A DNA stretch of 64,000 bases from SB15 sp964639245 (GCA_964639245.1 CAZXCU010000014.1:69607-133606), one strand, 5' to 3'; positions 50,216 through 59,743 are shown, counted from the first letter of the stretch. The notes: generated by a model from the letters alone, not told the origin. A program made the numbers and translations.

Positions 50216-52600
50216 TTGATTACCGGTTTAACAGAACAAGAAGCGATTCGTCGCCGTCAGCAGGGACAGGGCAACCAGACCGATTTTTCTACCAGCCGTT
50301 CCTATCTTCAGATTATCCGCGCCAATTTATTCACCTTCGTTAATATCGTCCTTTTTATGATTGGCTTGGCGCTGCTGGCATTGGGACTGCCGCAGGATGC
50401 CATCACCACCACCGGACTAGCTATCCTGAACGCGCTGGTGGGAATTGTGCAGGAATCGCGGGCTAAATATCAACTGGACAAAATTACCCTGCTCACCCGC
50501 CCTAAAGTGACAGTCCTTCGGGATGGGCAAACCAAAACCATTGACCAAACCGAGGTAGTTTTGGGCGATGTTCTTGTCATTCAAGCGGGGGATCAGGTCA
50601 TTTGTGATGGCAATATCTTGGAAAGTAACCGCGCTGAACTGGATGAATCCCTGCTGACAGGTGAATCCGATACGATTCCTAAAAGTGTGGGGGATAAAGT
50701 TCTCTCCGGCAGTTTTTGTGTGACGGGCAGCGCGACTTATGAAGCGACTGAAGTGGGCAAAGCCAGTTTCGCCAACAAACTCACCGCGAGGGCGCGAGAT
50801 TTCAAACTCACCCGGACTCCCCTTCAAACGGATGTCAATAAAATTGTACGCGGGGTCGGGTTGGTCAGTCTGGTATTGGGAGTTATGTTATATTTGAACG
50901 CGCTGCGGTTAGACCAACCGCTTGAAGAACGGGTACAAATGTTAGCCGTTGTCATCGGCATTATCCCGCAGGGGTTAATTTTTCTCATCACTCTTTCGTA
51001 TGGCTTGGGGGCAGTCCGCATTGTCGGCAAGGGGGCGTTAGTCCAGCGCATCAACGCGATTGAATCGATGAGCAACGTTACCCTCTTATGTCTTGATAAA
51101 ACCGGAACACTTACCAGCAATAAAATTAATTTCCACAGTGTTTATCCCCACCAAACTGAAGAAGCACACTTCAAAAAATTACTGGGGCAGTTTGCCGCCA
51201 GTGCTAGCAGCACCAATCGCACCGGCGAAGCGCTTCTGGCTGCCATGCCCGCCGAAAAAATTCATGTTTTAGAAGAAATTCCTTTTTCCTCTGCCCGCAA
51301 GTGGAGTGGGTTGTCATTCAGTGGGGAGGGTACACGCGGCACCTATGTTTTGGGCGCACCGGAAATTTTGCAGCCCGCCTTACAAACCTATCCAACGGAA
51401 TTTGATAGGCAGATGAAAACATGGTCGGACAAAGGTTTACGGGTGGTCATGTTCGCGCACACCCCCGAAACTGTCCCCATGTGTACTGACGATGACAAAA
51501 TCGTCCTGCCTGCCAACCTCATGCCGTTGGGGTTGATCAGTTTAAGTGATGAACTGCGCCCCGATGCCGATGCAACCCTCAAAAATTTTGCGGCAGCCGG
51601 CATCCAACTCAAAATTATTTCGGGGGATAATCCGCAAACCGTGGCAGCACTGGCAAGACAAGCTGGTTTTGATACCAGCGCCGGGATTATTTCTGGCCTT
51701 GACCTTGAGAAAATGGACACGAAAACCTTTGCCGAAACTGCCCGCCAGACCTCCGTTTTTGGACGGATTACCCCAGACCAGAAAGAAAACTTGGTCAAAT
51801 CACTTAAAGAACAGGGGTTTTATGTAGCGATGATGGGGGATGGGGTTAATGATGTCCTCTCACTCAAACAGGCGCATATTGGCATCGCCATGCAAAGTGG
51901 CAGCAGTGCTACCCGTAATGTTGCCGATATTGTTCTGCTGAATGATTCGTTTGCCGCCTTACCGGGAGTTTTTGTGGAAGGGCAAAAAATCCTCAACGGG
52001 ATGCAGGACACCATGCGCCTGCTCCTCAGCCGCACCTTTTTTGTGGTTTTTCTGGTTGCGGCAGTTACATTACTGGGTAAAACCTTTCCCGTTTTGCCCC
52101 GCCATGATGCCCTTGTTTCATTTATCAATGCGGGTCTCCCTCCAATTTTGTTAGCGGCATGGGCGGTGAGTGGCACACCGGAAAAAAATATGCTGCGAAA
52201 AGCAACCCGCTTTTTTGTGCCTGCCGCGCTTTTACTTGGAATCATGGGGACGGGAGTCTATGTCTATATGCTGGAAACTGATGCCAGTCTTGCTACTGCC
52301 CGCACCGCCCTCGTCACCATTGCGGTTTTTTGTGGCATGTGGCTGATCCTCTTGGTCAAACCGCCTTTCCCCCTTTTAGCTGTCGTTGAATCCGTCAGTA
52401 AGGACAAACGTCCTCTGGGGATGGTTATGGCTCTGATTCTTATTTACTTTGCACTTATGCTAGTAGACGGAGTGAATGACTTTTTTGAACTTGTGCCTTT
52501 GGATGCCACAACCTACCTCCTTTTAGGCGGGCTATCGGTTGTTTGGGCAAGTAGTTTAGGCCTCATTTTTAAGGTGTCATCGGAAACCGCGAAGTCCTGA
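50216..52600 (+). CDS. P-type cation ATPase (CtpE-like) with PQGL in helix 4
   Basis: 794 residues from a TTG at 50216 with AAGGA 8 nt upstream; no ATG start lies nearby. It has a full P-type layout: actuator TGES (148-151), phosphorylation motif DKTGT with D294, hinge GDGVNDVLSLKQA, and about 10 helices. The actuator begins NALVGIVQESRAK, as in mycobacterial CtpE, a calcium pump. The membrane-4 motif is IIPQGLI (Q252) where CtpE and P2 pumps have PEGL, so a transport-site Glu is replaced by Gln. The GVND segment and short N-terminus exclude heavy-metal P1B pumps. The ion transported is uncertain. Confidence 0.9.
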   Translation: MITGLTEQEAIRRRQQGQGNQTDFSTSRSYLQIIRANLFTFVNIVLFMIGLALLALGLPQDAITTTGLAILNALVGIVQESRAKYQLDKITLLTRPKVTVLRDGQTKTIDQTEVVLGDVLVIQAGDQVICDGNILESNRAELDESLLTGESDTIPKSVGDKVLSGSFCVTGSATYEATEVGKASFANKLTARARDFKLTRTPLQTDVNKIVRGVGLVSLVLGVMLYLNALRLDQPLEERVQMLAVVIGIIPQGLIFLITLSYGLGAVRIVGKGALVQRINAIESMSNVTLLCLDKTGTLTSNKINFHSVYPHQTEEAHFKKLLGQFAASASSTNRTGEALLAAMPAEKIHVLEEIPFSSARKWSGLSFSGEGTRGTYVLGAPEILQPALQTYPTEFDRQMKTWSDKGLRVVMFAHTPETVPMCTDDDKIVLPANLMPLGLISLSDELRPDADATLKNFAAAGIQLKIISGDNPQTVAALARQAGFDTSAGIISGLDLEKMDTKTFAETARQTSVFGRITPDQKENLVKSLKEQGFYVAMMGDGVNDVLSLKQAHIGIAMQSGSSATRNVADIVLLNDSFAALPGVFVEGQKILNGMQDTMRLLLSRTFFVVFLVAAVTLLGKTFPVLPRHDALVSFINAGLPPILLAAWAVSGTPEKNMLRKATRFFVPAALLLGIMGTGVYVYMLETDASLATARTALVTIAVFCGMWLILLVKPPFPLLAVVESVSKDKRPLGMVMALILIYFALMLVDGVNDFFELVPLDATTYLLLGGLSVVWASSLGLIFKVSSETAKS

Positions 52601-52645
52601 GCAAAAATACCATAGCGCTCAACCGGGAGTGTTTTGACGAATTGG

Positions 52646-52674
52646 TTGACACATTCCCGCTTCAATGCTATTCT
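52646..52674 (+). promoter_or_regulatory. Sigma-70 promoter of the LacI/GH3 operon
   Basis: TTGACA (52646-52651), a 17-bp spacer, then TATTCT (52669-52674). The operator at 52678 covers the expected transcription start. Confidence 0.7.
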
Positions 52675-52677
52675 TTT

Positions 52678-52697
52678 TTTTGAAAGCGTTTGCAAAT
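52678..52697. promoter_or_regulatory. LacI-family operator, upstream copy
   Basis: TTTTGAAAGCGTTTGCAAAT is an imperfect palindrome with a central CG, placed directly after the -10 element. Confidence 0.75.
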
Positions 52698-52751
52698 ATT
52701 TTTTGGTACTTTTTCAATTTGAATAGCAGAGTTTTCTTTTTTTTAATAGCT

Positions 52752-52771
52752 TTTTGCAAACGCTTGCAAAA
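52752..52771. promoter_or_regulatory. LacI-family operator, downstream copy
   Basis: TTTTGCAAACGCTTGCAAAA is a near-perfect palindrome ending 3 bp before the regulator ATG. Its centre is 74 bp (about seven helical turns) from the upstream copy, which would allow looping. Confidence 0.8.
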
Positions 52772-52774
52772 ATT

Positions 52775-53836
52775 ATGACAGAAAACAATCGCAAGAAATC
52801 TTTTGGGATAACGATTATGGACGTGGCACGCGAATCCGGCGTGTCGTACTCTACGGTATCCCGTGTCCTGAACGGTTTTGAATTCGTCAAAGAAGACACC
52901 CGCGAACGAGTCCTTGAGGCAGCCAAAAAATTGGGCTATATCGCCAATTTGCAAGCGCGGAGTCTGGCGGGGGGACGCTCCAATATCATCGGGTTGCTTG
53001 TGCCGGGCTTGGACAACAGCTATTTAGGGGAGATTACACGGGGCATTGATGAGGAATTGGCTCGCTCCGATTACAACCTCATGCTCTACACGACCCATCG
53101 TCAGCACGGCAAAGAAGCGATCTATGCACAGGCGATTGCCAACGGTTTAACCGATGGGCTGATTTTAATTGTGCCATTGGTTGGCACCTATCTGGATGCG
53201 CTGCGCGAACAAAATTTCCCCTATGTCTTGGTTGACCAGTATGAACCGCAGAGTGCGGTGGTGGATGCAACCAACTGGCAGGGCGCGTATGATGCCACCC
53301 GCTATTTGATTGAACTGGGGCATACCCACATTGGTTTTATCACTGGCTTGATGGATCTCACCAGCGGGGTTGACCGTCTGGAAGGTTTCAAAGCGGCTTT
53401 GCGCGATTTTGATTTGCCCTATCGCGCCGAGTTAGTCATTGAGGGTGATTTTTTCTACCCTAGTGGCTATGAAGCAACCAAGCAGCTTTTAAAATTGCCC
53501 GAACGACCCACCGCCATTTTTGCGTCTAATGACCTTTCCGCTTTTGGCGCGATGGATGCCATCCGTGAAGCCGGACTTGCCATCCCCGATGATATTTCGG
53601 TTATCGGGTTTGATGACATTCCCCAAGCGGTGATGACCCATCCTAAATTAACCACCATTCGCCAACCGCTCGACCAGATTGGGCGGGTTGCTGTTCAACT
53701 CTTGTTGGAACAACTTGAACACCCGGAACGCGCTCCCAGACGAGTCACCTTGGCGACTCGCTTGGTCATCCGGGATTCCTGCCGAGCGCTTCATCCCGTT
53801 ATAGAAACAAAGGAGGACACGTCCCCAAGCAAGTAA
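52775..53836 (+). CDS. LacI-family regulator of the GH3/sugar importer operon
   Basis: 353 residues from the ATG at 52775; no good SD is present because an operator occupies that space. The HTH ITIMDVARESGVSYSTVSRV (about 12-31) and hinge ANLQARSLAGGRSN precede a sugar-binding-like domain: GLTDGLILIVPLVGTYLDAL, TAIFASNDLSAFGAMDAI, VIGFDDIPQAVMTHPKLT and TRLVIRDSCRA. It should autoregulate and control the importer and GH3 genes that follow on the same strand, through TTTTGCAAACGCTTGCAAAA-type operators. The effector is probably an oligosaccharide-derived sugar. Confidence 0.92.
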   Translation: MTENNRKKSFGITIMDVARESGVSYSTVSRVLNGFEFVKEDTRERVLEAAKKLGYIANLQARSLAGGRSNIIGLLVPGLDNSYLGEITRGIDEELARSDYNLMLYTTHRQHGKEAIYAQAIANGLTDGLILIVPLVGTYLDALREQNFPYVLVDQYEPQSAVVDATNWQGAYDATRYLIELGHTHIGFITGLMDLTSGVDRLEGFKAALRDFDLPYRAELVIEGDFFYPSGYEATKQLLKLPERPTAIFASNDLSAFGAMDAIREAGLAIPDDISVIGFDDIPQAVMTHPKLTTIRQPLDQIGRVAVQLLLEQLEHPERAPRRVTLATRLVIRDSCRALHPVIETKEDTSPSK

Positions 53837-53883
53837 AGTTTATCGGTTCGTCCAAATAATCAAATTTTAGGAGATAGTTAACC

Positions 53884-55164
53884 ATGAATCATAAAGTCCG
53901 TTTGATTTTCTTAGTAGCGCTCATCGGCTTAATGCTGGTATCCACCGGCGCACTCTCTGCCCAAGATCAAGTCACCATCACTTGGTGGCACATTCAGACG
54001 GTGGAAGACCAATCCGCGTATTGGCAAAAAGTTGCCGACGATTATATGGCAGCCAACCCCAATGTCACCATCGAAATTACTGTTTTGGAAAATCAAGCCT
54101 TCAAAGATCGTCTGGTGACGGTTATGCAGGCTGGCGACCCGCCAGATTTGTTCCAGAGCTGGGGCGGGGGCGTGTTGTGGGAATTTTCCGAAGCAGGCTT
54201 AGTCCGCAACATCGCACCGGAATTGGAAGGCGAATGGAAAGACTCGTTTAACGCGCAGGCCGCCCTCGAATTGTATGGACGCGATGGTGAATATTATGGC
54301 GTGCCGTGGCAATGGGGTGCAGTGGGCCTGTTCTACAACAAAGCCCTGTTTGAACAAGCGGGTCTCGATCCGAATGCTCCCCCCCAGACATGGGATGAAT
54401 TTTTAGCGGCGGTTCAAGCACTCAAAGACGCGGGCATTACCCCGATTGCGCTGGGTGAAGCTGAAAAATGGCCGGGTCATTTCTGGTGGGTGTATTTGGC
54501 GATGCGTCTGGGCGGCGAAGAAGCCTTCCTCAAGGCCTACAGCCGTGAAGGGACTTTTGCCGATGAACCTTTCGTGCAAGCAGGTGAATATTTGCAGCAG
54601 TTGATTGACCTTGAACCTTTCCAAGATGGTTTCTTGGGTATGGGTTACAGCGACCAAGCTGGTTTGGTAGGTGATGGGTTGGCTGCAATGGAATTGATGG
54701 GTCAATGGGCCCCCGGCACCCAAGTTGCCTTCAGCGAACAAGGCGGGATTGGCGAAGATTTAGGCTGGTTCCCCTTCCCTGCGGTTGATGGGGGTGCAGG
54801 TCAGCCAACCGACGTTCTCGGTGGGGGTGATGGTTTTGCCGTTGGTGCAAACGCCGAAGACGAAGTGGTGGATTTCTTGAAATACCTTACCAGCGCCGAA
54901 GTTCAGCGCGGTGCAACTGAAATCTGGATTGTGCCAGTGGTCAAGGGAACCGAAGATCTCGTAGAAGCCGACCCGATTCTGGCGCAGATTGTCGCGGCTC
55001 GTGACAGTGCGACCTACTCCCAACTTTACTACGATCAATTTTTGCCACCGGCGGTTGGGCAAGCTGTGAATGACGCAGTAGAAGCGATGTTCGCGGGCGA
55101 AGCCTCTGCCGAAGATGTTGCTGCCATGATTGAAGACTCTGCCTCGTTTGAACTTGAGGGCTAA
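53884..55164 (+). CDS. Sugar ABC transporter solute-binding protein (family 1)
   Basis: 426 residues, ATG at 53884 after TTAGGAGATAG. The signal peptide is about 1-27 (LVSTGALSAQ), with no lipobox cysteine. Mature motifs are TITWWHIQTVEDQSAYW, MQAGDPPDLFQSWGGGVLW, PWQWGAVGLFYNKALFEQAG and TWDEFLAAVQALKDAG. Many aromatic residues suggest an oligosaccharide ligand. It feeds the permeases at 55263 and 56219, and the GH3 enzyme probably cleaves the imported sugar. A 14-bp perfect hairpin follows the stop codon. Confidence 0.92.
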   Translation: MNHKVRLIFLVALIGLMLVSTGALSAQDQVTITWWHIQTVEDQSAYWQKVADDYMAANPNVTIEITVLENQAFKDRLVTVMQAGDPPDLFQSWGGGVLWEFSEAGLVRNIAPELEGEWKDSFNAQAALELYGRDGEYYGVPWQWGAVGLFYNKALFEQAGLDPNAPPQTWDEFLAAVQALKDAGITPIALGEAEKWPGHFWWVYLAMRLGGEEAFLKAYSREGTFADEPFVQAGEYLQQLIDLEPFQDGFLGMGYSDQAGLVGDGLAAMELMGQWAPGTQVAFSEQGGIGEDLGWFPFPAVDGGAGQPTDVLGGGDGFAVGANAEDEVVDFLKYLTSAEVQRGATEIWIVPVVKGTEDLVEADPILAQIVAARDSATYSQLYYDQFLPPAVGQAVNDAVEAMFAGEASAEDVAAMIEDSASFELEG

Positions 55165-55171
55165 ATAGACA

Positions 55172-55220
55172 GAAGGTGTGGCAATGGCATAGATGGCCGT
55201 CGAGCAATTGCCACACCTTC
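55172..55220 (+). other. Strong intercistronic hairpin after the binding-protein gene
   Basis: GAAGGTGTGGCAAT (55172-55185) and ATTGCCACACCTTC (55207-55220) form a perfect 14-bp stem with a 21-nt loop. No T-run follows. It probably protects the binding-protein mRNA 3' end and lowers downstream expression. Confidence 0.85.
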
Positions 55221-55262
55221 CCGTGTTAAGAACACTCACCTATAGTTTACCAAAGAGATGCA

Positions 55263-56216
55263 ATGATGGCTGCGATTCGATACCGTTTGCTTCCAAAATC
55301 GCAGGAGCAAACCCAAGTAGATAAACTTCAGCGCAGCATTGGCAAAGCGCTGACCATCACCCTGTTTTTGCTGCCGGGCATGTCCCTGTTTCTGATTTTC
55401 ATTCTTTTCCCGGTTGCACGTACCGCAGAATACAGCCTGTATGACTGGAATGGGCTTGGCCCGCGTGAAGACTACATCGGGACACAAAATTACGAACGAC
55501 TGTACGAGCATGAGGTATTTCGGGAATCTGTGGATCATACCTTCATGATTCTCATCATGTCCCTGACGATTCAACTGCCCCTAGCGCTGACACTGGCGTT
55601 GCTGGTTGGGCGTGGCACTTTGCCGGGCCGGCGTTTTTTTCGGACAGTTTTATTTATCCCCTACGTTTTTTCGGAAGTGCTAACCGCGATTATCTGGTTA
55701 TACGTGCTGAATCCGCGTTCTGGTCTTGCCAACTTGCTATTTAGCACCTTCATCCCCAACTTTGAAAATGTGGCGTGGTTGGGCGAGCAAGACAAAGTGC
55801 TGTATGCCATTTTTGCCGTACTAACATGGAAATATTTTGGTTTCCACATGATTTTGTATATGGCAGGATTGCAAGGGATTCCCAAAGATCTCGAAGAAGC
55901 CGCTCGTATAGACGGGGCGGGCGAACCGTTGGTCTTGCGTTATATTACCTTGCCCCTTCTAGGCAGCACCATTCGGCTCACTGTGTATCTCTCAGTTTTG
56001 GGGTCATTGCAGCAGTTTGTGATTGTGTGGATTCTGCGACAGGGTGGCCCGGTTAATGCAAGTCAGGTCATCGGAACATACATTTATAAATATGGCATTA
56101 AGTCGCTGGCGCTGGGATATGGCAGCAGTGTAGCGGTGGTGTTGTTTGTCAGTATGCTGATTTTTTCCCTGCTGTATCAGCGCTTTGTGATGCGCCAAGA
56201 TTATGAAAGAACTTAA
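55263..56216 (+). CDS. Sugar ABC transporter permease (MalF type)
   Basis: 317 residues, ATG at 55263. A cytoplasmic N-terminus of about 30 residues is followed by six helices: LFLLPGMSLFLIFILFPVAR, FRTVLFIPYVFSEVLTAIIW and others. The EAA motif is EAARIDGAGEPLVLRYITLP. Unlike the MalF-type permeases at 15151 and 45359, this one has the ordinary length with no extra module. It pairs with the permease at 56219, which starts 2 bp after its stop. Confidence 0.93.
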   Translation: MMAAIRYRLLPKSQEQTQVDKLQRSIGKALTITLFLLPGMSLFLIFILFPVARTAEYSLYDWNGLGPREDYIGTQNYERLYEHEVFRESVDHTFMILIMSLTIQLPLALTLALLVGRGTLPGRRFFRTVLFIPYVFSEVLTAIIWLYVLNPRSGLANLLFSTFIPNFENVAWLGEQDKVLYAIFAVLTWKYFGFHMILYMAGLQGIPKDLEEAARIDGAGEPLVLRYITLPLLGSTIRLTVYLSVLGSLQQFVIVWILRQGGPVNASQVIGTYIYKYGIKSLALGYGSSVAVVLFVSMLIFSLLYQRFVMRQDYERT

Positions 56217-56218
56217 CT

Positions 56219-57073
56219 ATGACTCTTTCTAACACAAGTTTACGGCTGAGAAATCATTTCTTCATGGGGGTGAAATATATCATTTTGATTTCGCTCTGTG
56301 TGTTGATGATGGGGCCAGTCATTACCGCGATTTTGGGCGGGATGCGAACCACCCCTGAATTTCTGGCGCGTCCGTTTGACCTACCGCGTCACGGCATCCA
56401 GTGGGAAAATTACACCAGTGTGCTGGAAAGCGAAGCCTTCTGGCGTGCGATGAAAAACAGCGTGCTTATCACGCTGGGGGTGACAATCTTAAATGTATCC
56501 CTTTCCAGTATGCTGGCGTTTGTGTTTAGCCATATTCGTTTTCTGGGGCGCGGTTTGGTGTTTAATATTTTGTCTATCGGGCTGTTATTCCCCTTGGTTG
56601 TAGCGATTTTGCCGATTTTCATCCAGATTCAAGAACTAGATTTGTTCAACAGTCTGTGGGGGGTGATTTTGCCAATGGTAGCGGCGGGTCTACCGGGGAG
56701 CGTGATCATTTTGCGCGGCTTTTTTATGGCGGTGCCGCCGGAACTTGAGGATGCGGCCTATATGGATGGCTGTACACGGGTGGGATTTTTCCGTTTTATT
56801 TTATTGCCCCTTGCGCGTCCTGCCCTCACTGCGGTGGCGACCTTGCAGGTTATCGCGGGGTGGAATGAATATTTCCTGCCCTTGCTGATTTTGAATGATC
56901 CGAAAAAATGGCCGTTGCCGCTTGGAATCATGCAATTTCAGGGGCAGTTTGGCACGGATTGGTCGCGGGTGATGGCATATGTGACCCTGCTAATTATTCC
57001 CGCTGTGATTTTTTATATCTTTGCGGAACGCTATATCGTCACCGGGCTTACAGGCGGCGAACTCAAAGGATAA
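56219..57073 (+). CDS. Sugar ABC transporter permease (MalG type)
   Basis: 284 residues with six predicted helices: YIILISLCVLMMGPVITAIL, VFNILSIGLLFPLVVAILPI and others. The EAA-like motif is EDAAYMDGCTRVGFFRFILL. It forms the channel with the permease at 55263. No ATPase gene is present in this operon. The GH3 gene follows after 6 bp with its own SD (AGAAGG), so transport and hydrolysis are co-transcribed. Confidence 0.93.
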   Translation: MTLSNTSLRLRNHFFMGVKYIILISLCVLMMGPVITAILGGMRTTPEFLARPFDLPRHGIQWENYTSVLESEAFWRAMKNSVLITLGVTILNVSLSSMLAFVFSHIRFLGRGLVFNILSIGLLFPLVVAILPIFIQIQELDLFNSLWGVILPMVAAGLPGSVIILRGFFMAVPPELEDAAYMDGCTRVGFFRFILLPLARPALTAVATLQVIAGWNEYFLPLLILNDPKKWPLPLGIMQFQGQFGTDWSRVMAYVTLLIIPAVIFYIFAERYIVTGLTGGELKG

Positions 57074-57079
57074 GAAGGT

Positions 57080-59380
57080 ATGACCTCTCAAGTAAATTCC
57101 GCCTTGTCTGTAGAAGACAAGGTACAGGTTTTGATTTCGGAAATGACCATCGAAGAAAAAACAGCGCAACTTTGCGGCATCTGGACTACGGATTTAATTA
57201 ATGTCTCGACCCGCCAATTTGACCCGCCAAAAGCTGCACCACACCTCAAAGATGGCATCGGGCATATCACCCGCATCGGGGCAGTGTCGTTGCTGTACCC
57301 GTCGGACAGCGCTAAAGTCGCCAATGAAATGCAGCACTATCTGGTGGAACAGACCCGTTTAGGAATTCCCGCCATCGTGCATGAGGAAAGCTGTGCGGGA
57401 TACTTGGCGCGGGGTGCAACGACTTTCCCGCAGGCAATTGGTTTGGCGGCGACATGGCAACCGGAATTGGTCGAAAAAATGGCGGGGTATATTCGCCAGC
57501 AGTTACGCGCTGTGGGGGCGCATCATGCCCTTGCTCCGGTGTTGGATGTGGTGCGGGATGCGCGATGGGGACGGGTTGAAGAAACTTTTGGGGAAGACCC
57601 CTTTCTGGTCTCTCGCATGGGTGTAGCCTATATTAACGGCTTACAAAATCACGATTTACGCGAAGGGATTGTGGCTACCGCCAAACATTTTGTGGGGTAT
57701 GGCATGTCCGAAGGTGGGATGAATTGGGCCCCCGCCCATATTCCTGAACGGGAGCTGCGGGAAATTTTTCTCGTCCCGTTCATCGCCGCGATTCAGGAAG
57801 CCAATGTTGCCTCGATTATGAACGCTTACCACGAACATGACGGTGTGCCATGCGGCAGTTCGCGTGAACTTTTGGTGGATTTGCTGCGTGGCGAACTGGG
57901 CTTTGAGGGGGTCATTGCCTCCGATTATTTCACCCTGCCCGCGTTCATCAATTATCACCACATCGCCAAAGACGCACAGGAAGCGGCTAAATATGGCTTA
58001 GAAGCCAGCATTGATGTTGAACTACCCACCCGCGATTGTTACGGACAACCCCTGCTCGATGCACTTGCTGCAGGCACAATCGCTCTGGATTTGGTGGAAG
58101 CCAGCTTGCGGCGTGTGCTGACCATGAAATTTCAACTCGGCTTGTTTGACAATCCGTATGTGGATGAGGGGCGCGTGGTGGAAGTGTACAACACATCCGA
58201 ACAAATTGGCCTTTCCCGCCAGCTTGCCGAAAAATCAATCGTGCTGCTCAAAAACGAAGGCGGGATTCTGCCTTTGAAATCCACGCTAAAATCTATTGCG
58301 GTGATTGGGCCACATGCCGACAGCATCCGTTTGTTACAAGGTGATTATCATTATCCCTCGCATATGGAAGGTATTTTTAACCCCGACCACAGCGCCGATG
58401 CCCCTGTACCTGTCGCCGAAACACGGATTGATTGGACTACCTTCTTTCCACCCTCGATCACTGTTTTACAGGGGATTCGCCCCCTCGTTTCGCCGGAAAC
58501 ACAGGTGTTATATGCCAAAGGGTGTGAAGTTCTTAGCGAAGACACCCGGGGTTTTGCCGAAGCGGTTGCTGCTGCACAACAAGCAGAAGTTGCGGTGGTG
58601 GTGGTGGGTGATAAATCTGGCCTGTCAAAAGGCAGCACAGTTGGGGAATCGATTGACCGCGCCAGCTTAGAATTGTTTGGCGTACAACAGCAACTTGTTG
58701 AGGCGATTCATGCCACAGGCACACCGGTGGTGGTGGTTCTAATGATTGGACGACCCGCCAGCATCACATGGATTGCAGAACATATTCCCGGCGTGATGGT
58801 GGCATGGCTACCCGCGCAGGAAGGCGGCAGCGCGATTGCCAATACACTGTTCGGCAAAGTAACCCCCGGTGGCAAACTTCCGATATCCTTCCCGCGTGCA
58901 GTGGGGCAAGTCCCGATTTATTACAATCATAAGCCTTCTGGCGGGCGTACCCACTGGCAAGGCGATTATGCGGATATGTCCGCCAAACCCTTGTTCCCAT
59001 TTGGATTTGGGTTAAGTTATACGACCTTTGAGTATGGGGATTTGCATATTTCATCACCCACCGTTTCTGCCGATGGCACCGTAAAAATTCAAGCCACTGT
59101 CAAAAATGTCGGAGAACAGGTCGGGGAAGAAGTCGTGCAATTGTATCTGCATGACCCCATTGCCAGTGTGACCCGTCCGGTGAAGGAATTGAAGGGTTTT
59201 CAGCGAGTCTCGTTACAGCCAACCGAGCAACGTACCCTCACTTTTGAACTCCCTGTTCAGCAGTTGGCCTTCTATGACCGCCAGATGAATTTGGTGGTAG
59301 AGGCGGGCGAAATTGAGGTTATGATTGGCTGTTCGTCGGAGGATATTCGGTTGCGTGGCTCATTTAATATTGTGGGATGA
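57080..59380 (+). CDS. GH3-family beta-glycosidase
   Basis: 766 residues. The N-terminal (beta/alpha)8 domain has APVLDVVRDARWGRVEETFG, the TAKHFVGYGMSEGG substrate-site segment and GVIASDYFTLPAF with nucleophile D282. The alpha/beta sandwich follows (about 390-620, SIVLLKNEGGILPLK). A fibronectin-III-like C-terminal domain covers about 660-766 (VQLYLHDPIASVTRPVKEL). It removes beta-linked glucose, xylose or similar residues from oligosaccharide ends. There is no signal peptide, so it is cytoplasmic and acts on sugars brought in by the importer encoded directly upstream. Specificity cannot be read from the sequence. Confidence 0.93.
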   Translation: MTSQVNSALSVEDKVQVLISEMTIEEKTAQLCGIWTTDLINVSTRQFDPPKAAPHLKDGIGHITRIGAVSLLYPSDSAKVANEMQHYLVEQTRLGIPAIVHEESCAGYLARGATTFPQAIGLAATWQPELVEKMAGYIRQQLRAVGAHHALAPVLDVVRDARWGRVEETFGEDPFLVSRMGVAYINGLQNHDLREGIVATAKHFVGYGMSEGGMNWAPAHIPERELREIFLVPFIAAIQEANVASIMNAYHEHDGVPCGSSRELLVDLLRGELGFEGVIASDYFTLPAFINYHHIAKDAQEAAKYGLEASIDVELPTRDCYGQPLLDALAAGTIALDLVEASLRRVLTMKFQLGLFDNPYVDEGRVVEVYNTSEQIGLSRQLAEKSIVLLKNEGGILPLKSTLKSIAVIGPHADSIRLLQGDYHYPSHMEGIFNPDHSADAPVPVAETRIDWTTFFPPSITVLQGIRPLVSPETQVLYAKGCEVLSEDTRGFAEAVAAAQQAEVAVVVVGDKSGLSKGSTVGESIDRASLELFGVQQQLVEAIHATGTPVVVVLMIGRPASITWIAEHIPGVMVAWLPAQEGGSAIANTLFGKVTPGGKLPISFPRAVGQVPIYYNHKPSGGRTHWQGDYADMSAKPLFPFGFGLSYTTFEYGDLHISSPTVSADGTVKIQATVKNVGEQVGEEVVQLYLHDPIASVTRPVKELKGFQRVSLQPTEQRTLTFELPVQQLAFYDRQMNLVVEAGEIEVMIGCSSEDIRLRGSFNIVG

Positions 59381-59743
59381 ACAGGGCGAATGCCTTATTT
59401 GATGACAACAGAAAACCCGCGCTCTTGCTCCTCACGATATCACATGGACTATCGATGATATTGCGGGTCAGGATTCGTATGTCTACTTTTCTTGACTGAA
59501 ATTGACGGACTGAGCGATGGAATTGGTGCGGCAGCGAACATCGAGGTAGTCGCCTGAAAATCTTTAGATATCGCGGATGGCATCTGCGTAACATGCCATC
59601 CCTATAACGCTGTGGGGTTACTTAAGTCCGCTGCCCAGAAAATTCTCTTGCGATGAGTTTTTTAAGGGTAGAGGTGTGTTGGGTAGCGACTGCCCAAAAT
59701 ACAACAGCGGACAGACTTTTTGACCCCCACTGCACCAAAACTA
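59381..59743. other. Intergenic region with a degenerate dispersed repeat
   Basis: This 363-bp stretch has no convincing gene. At 59573-59631 it holds a weak copy of the dispersed repeat (GCGGATGGCAT...ATGCCATCC...TCCGC). Further right, a TTGGGTAG-CGA-CTGCCCAA stem-loop lies near 59678-59696. I see no clear terminator, promoter or attachment site. Confidence 0.5.
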
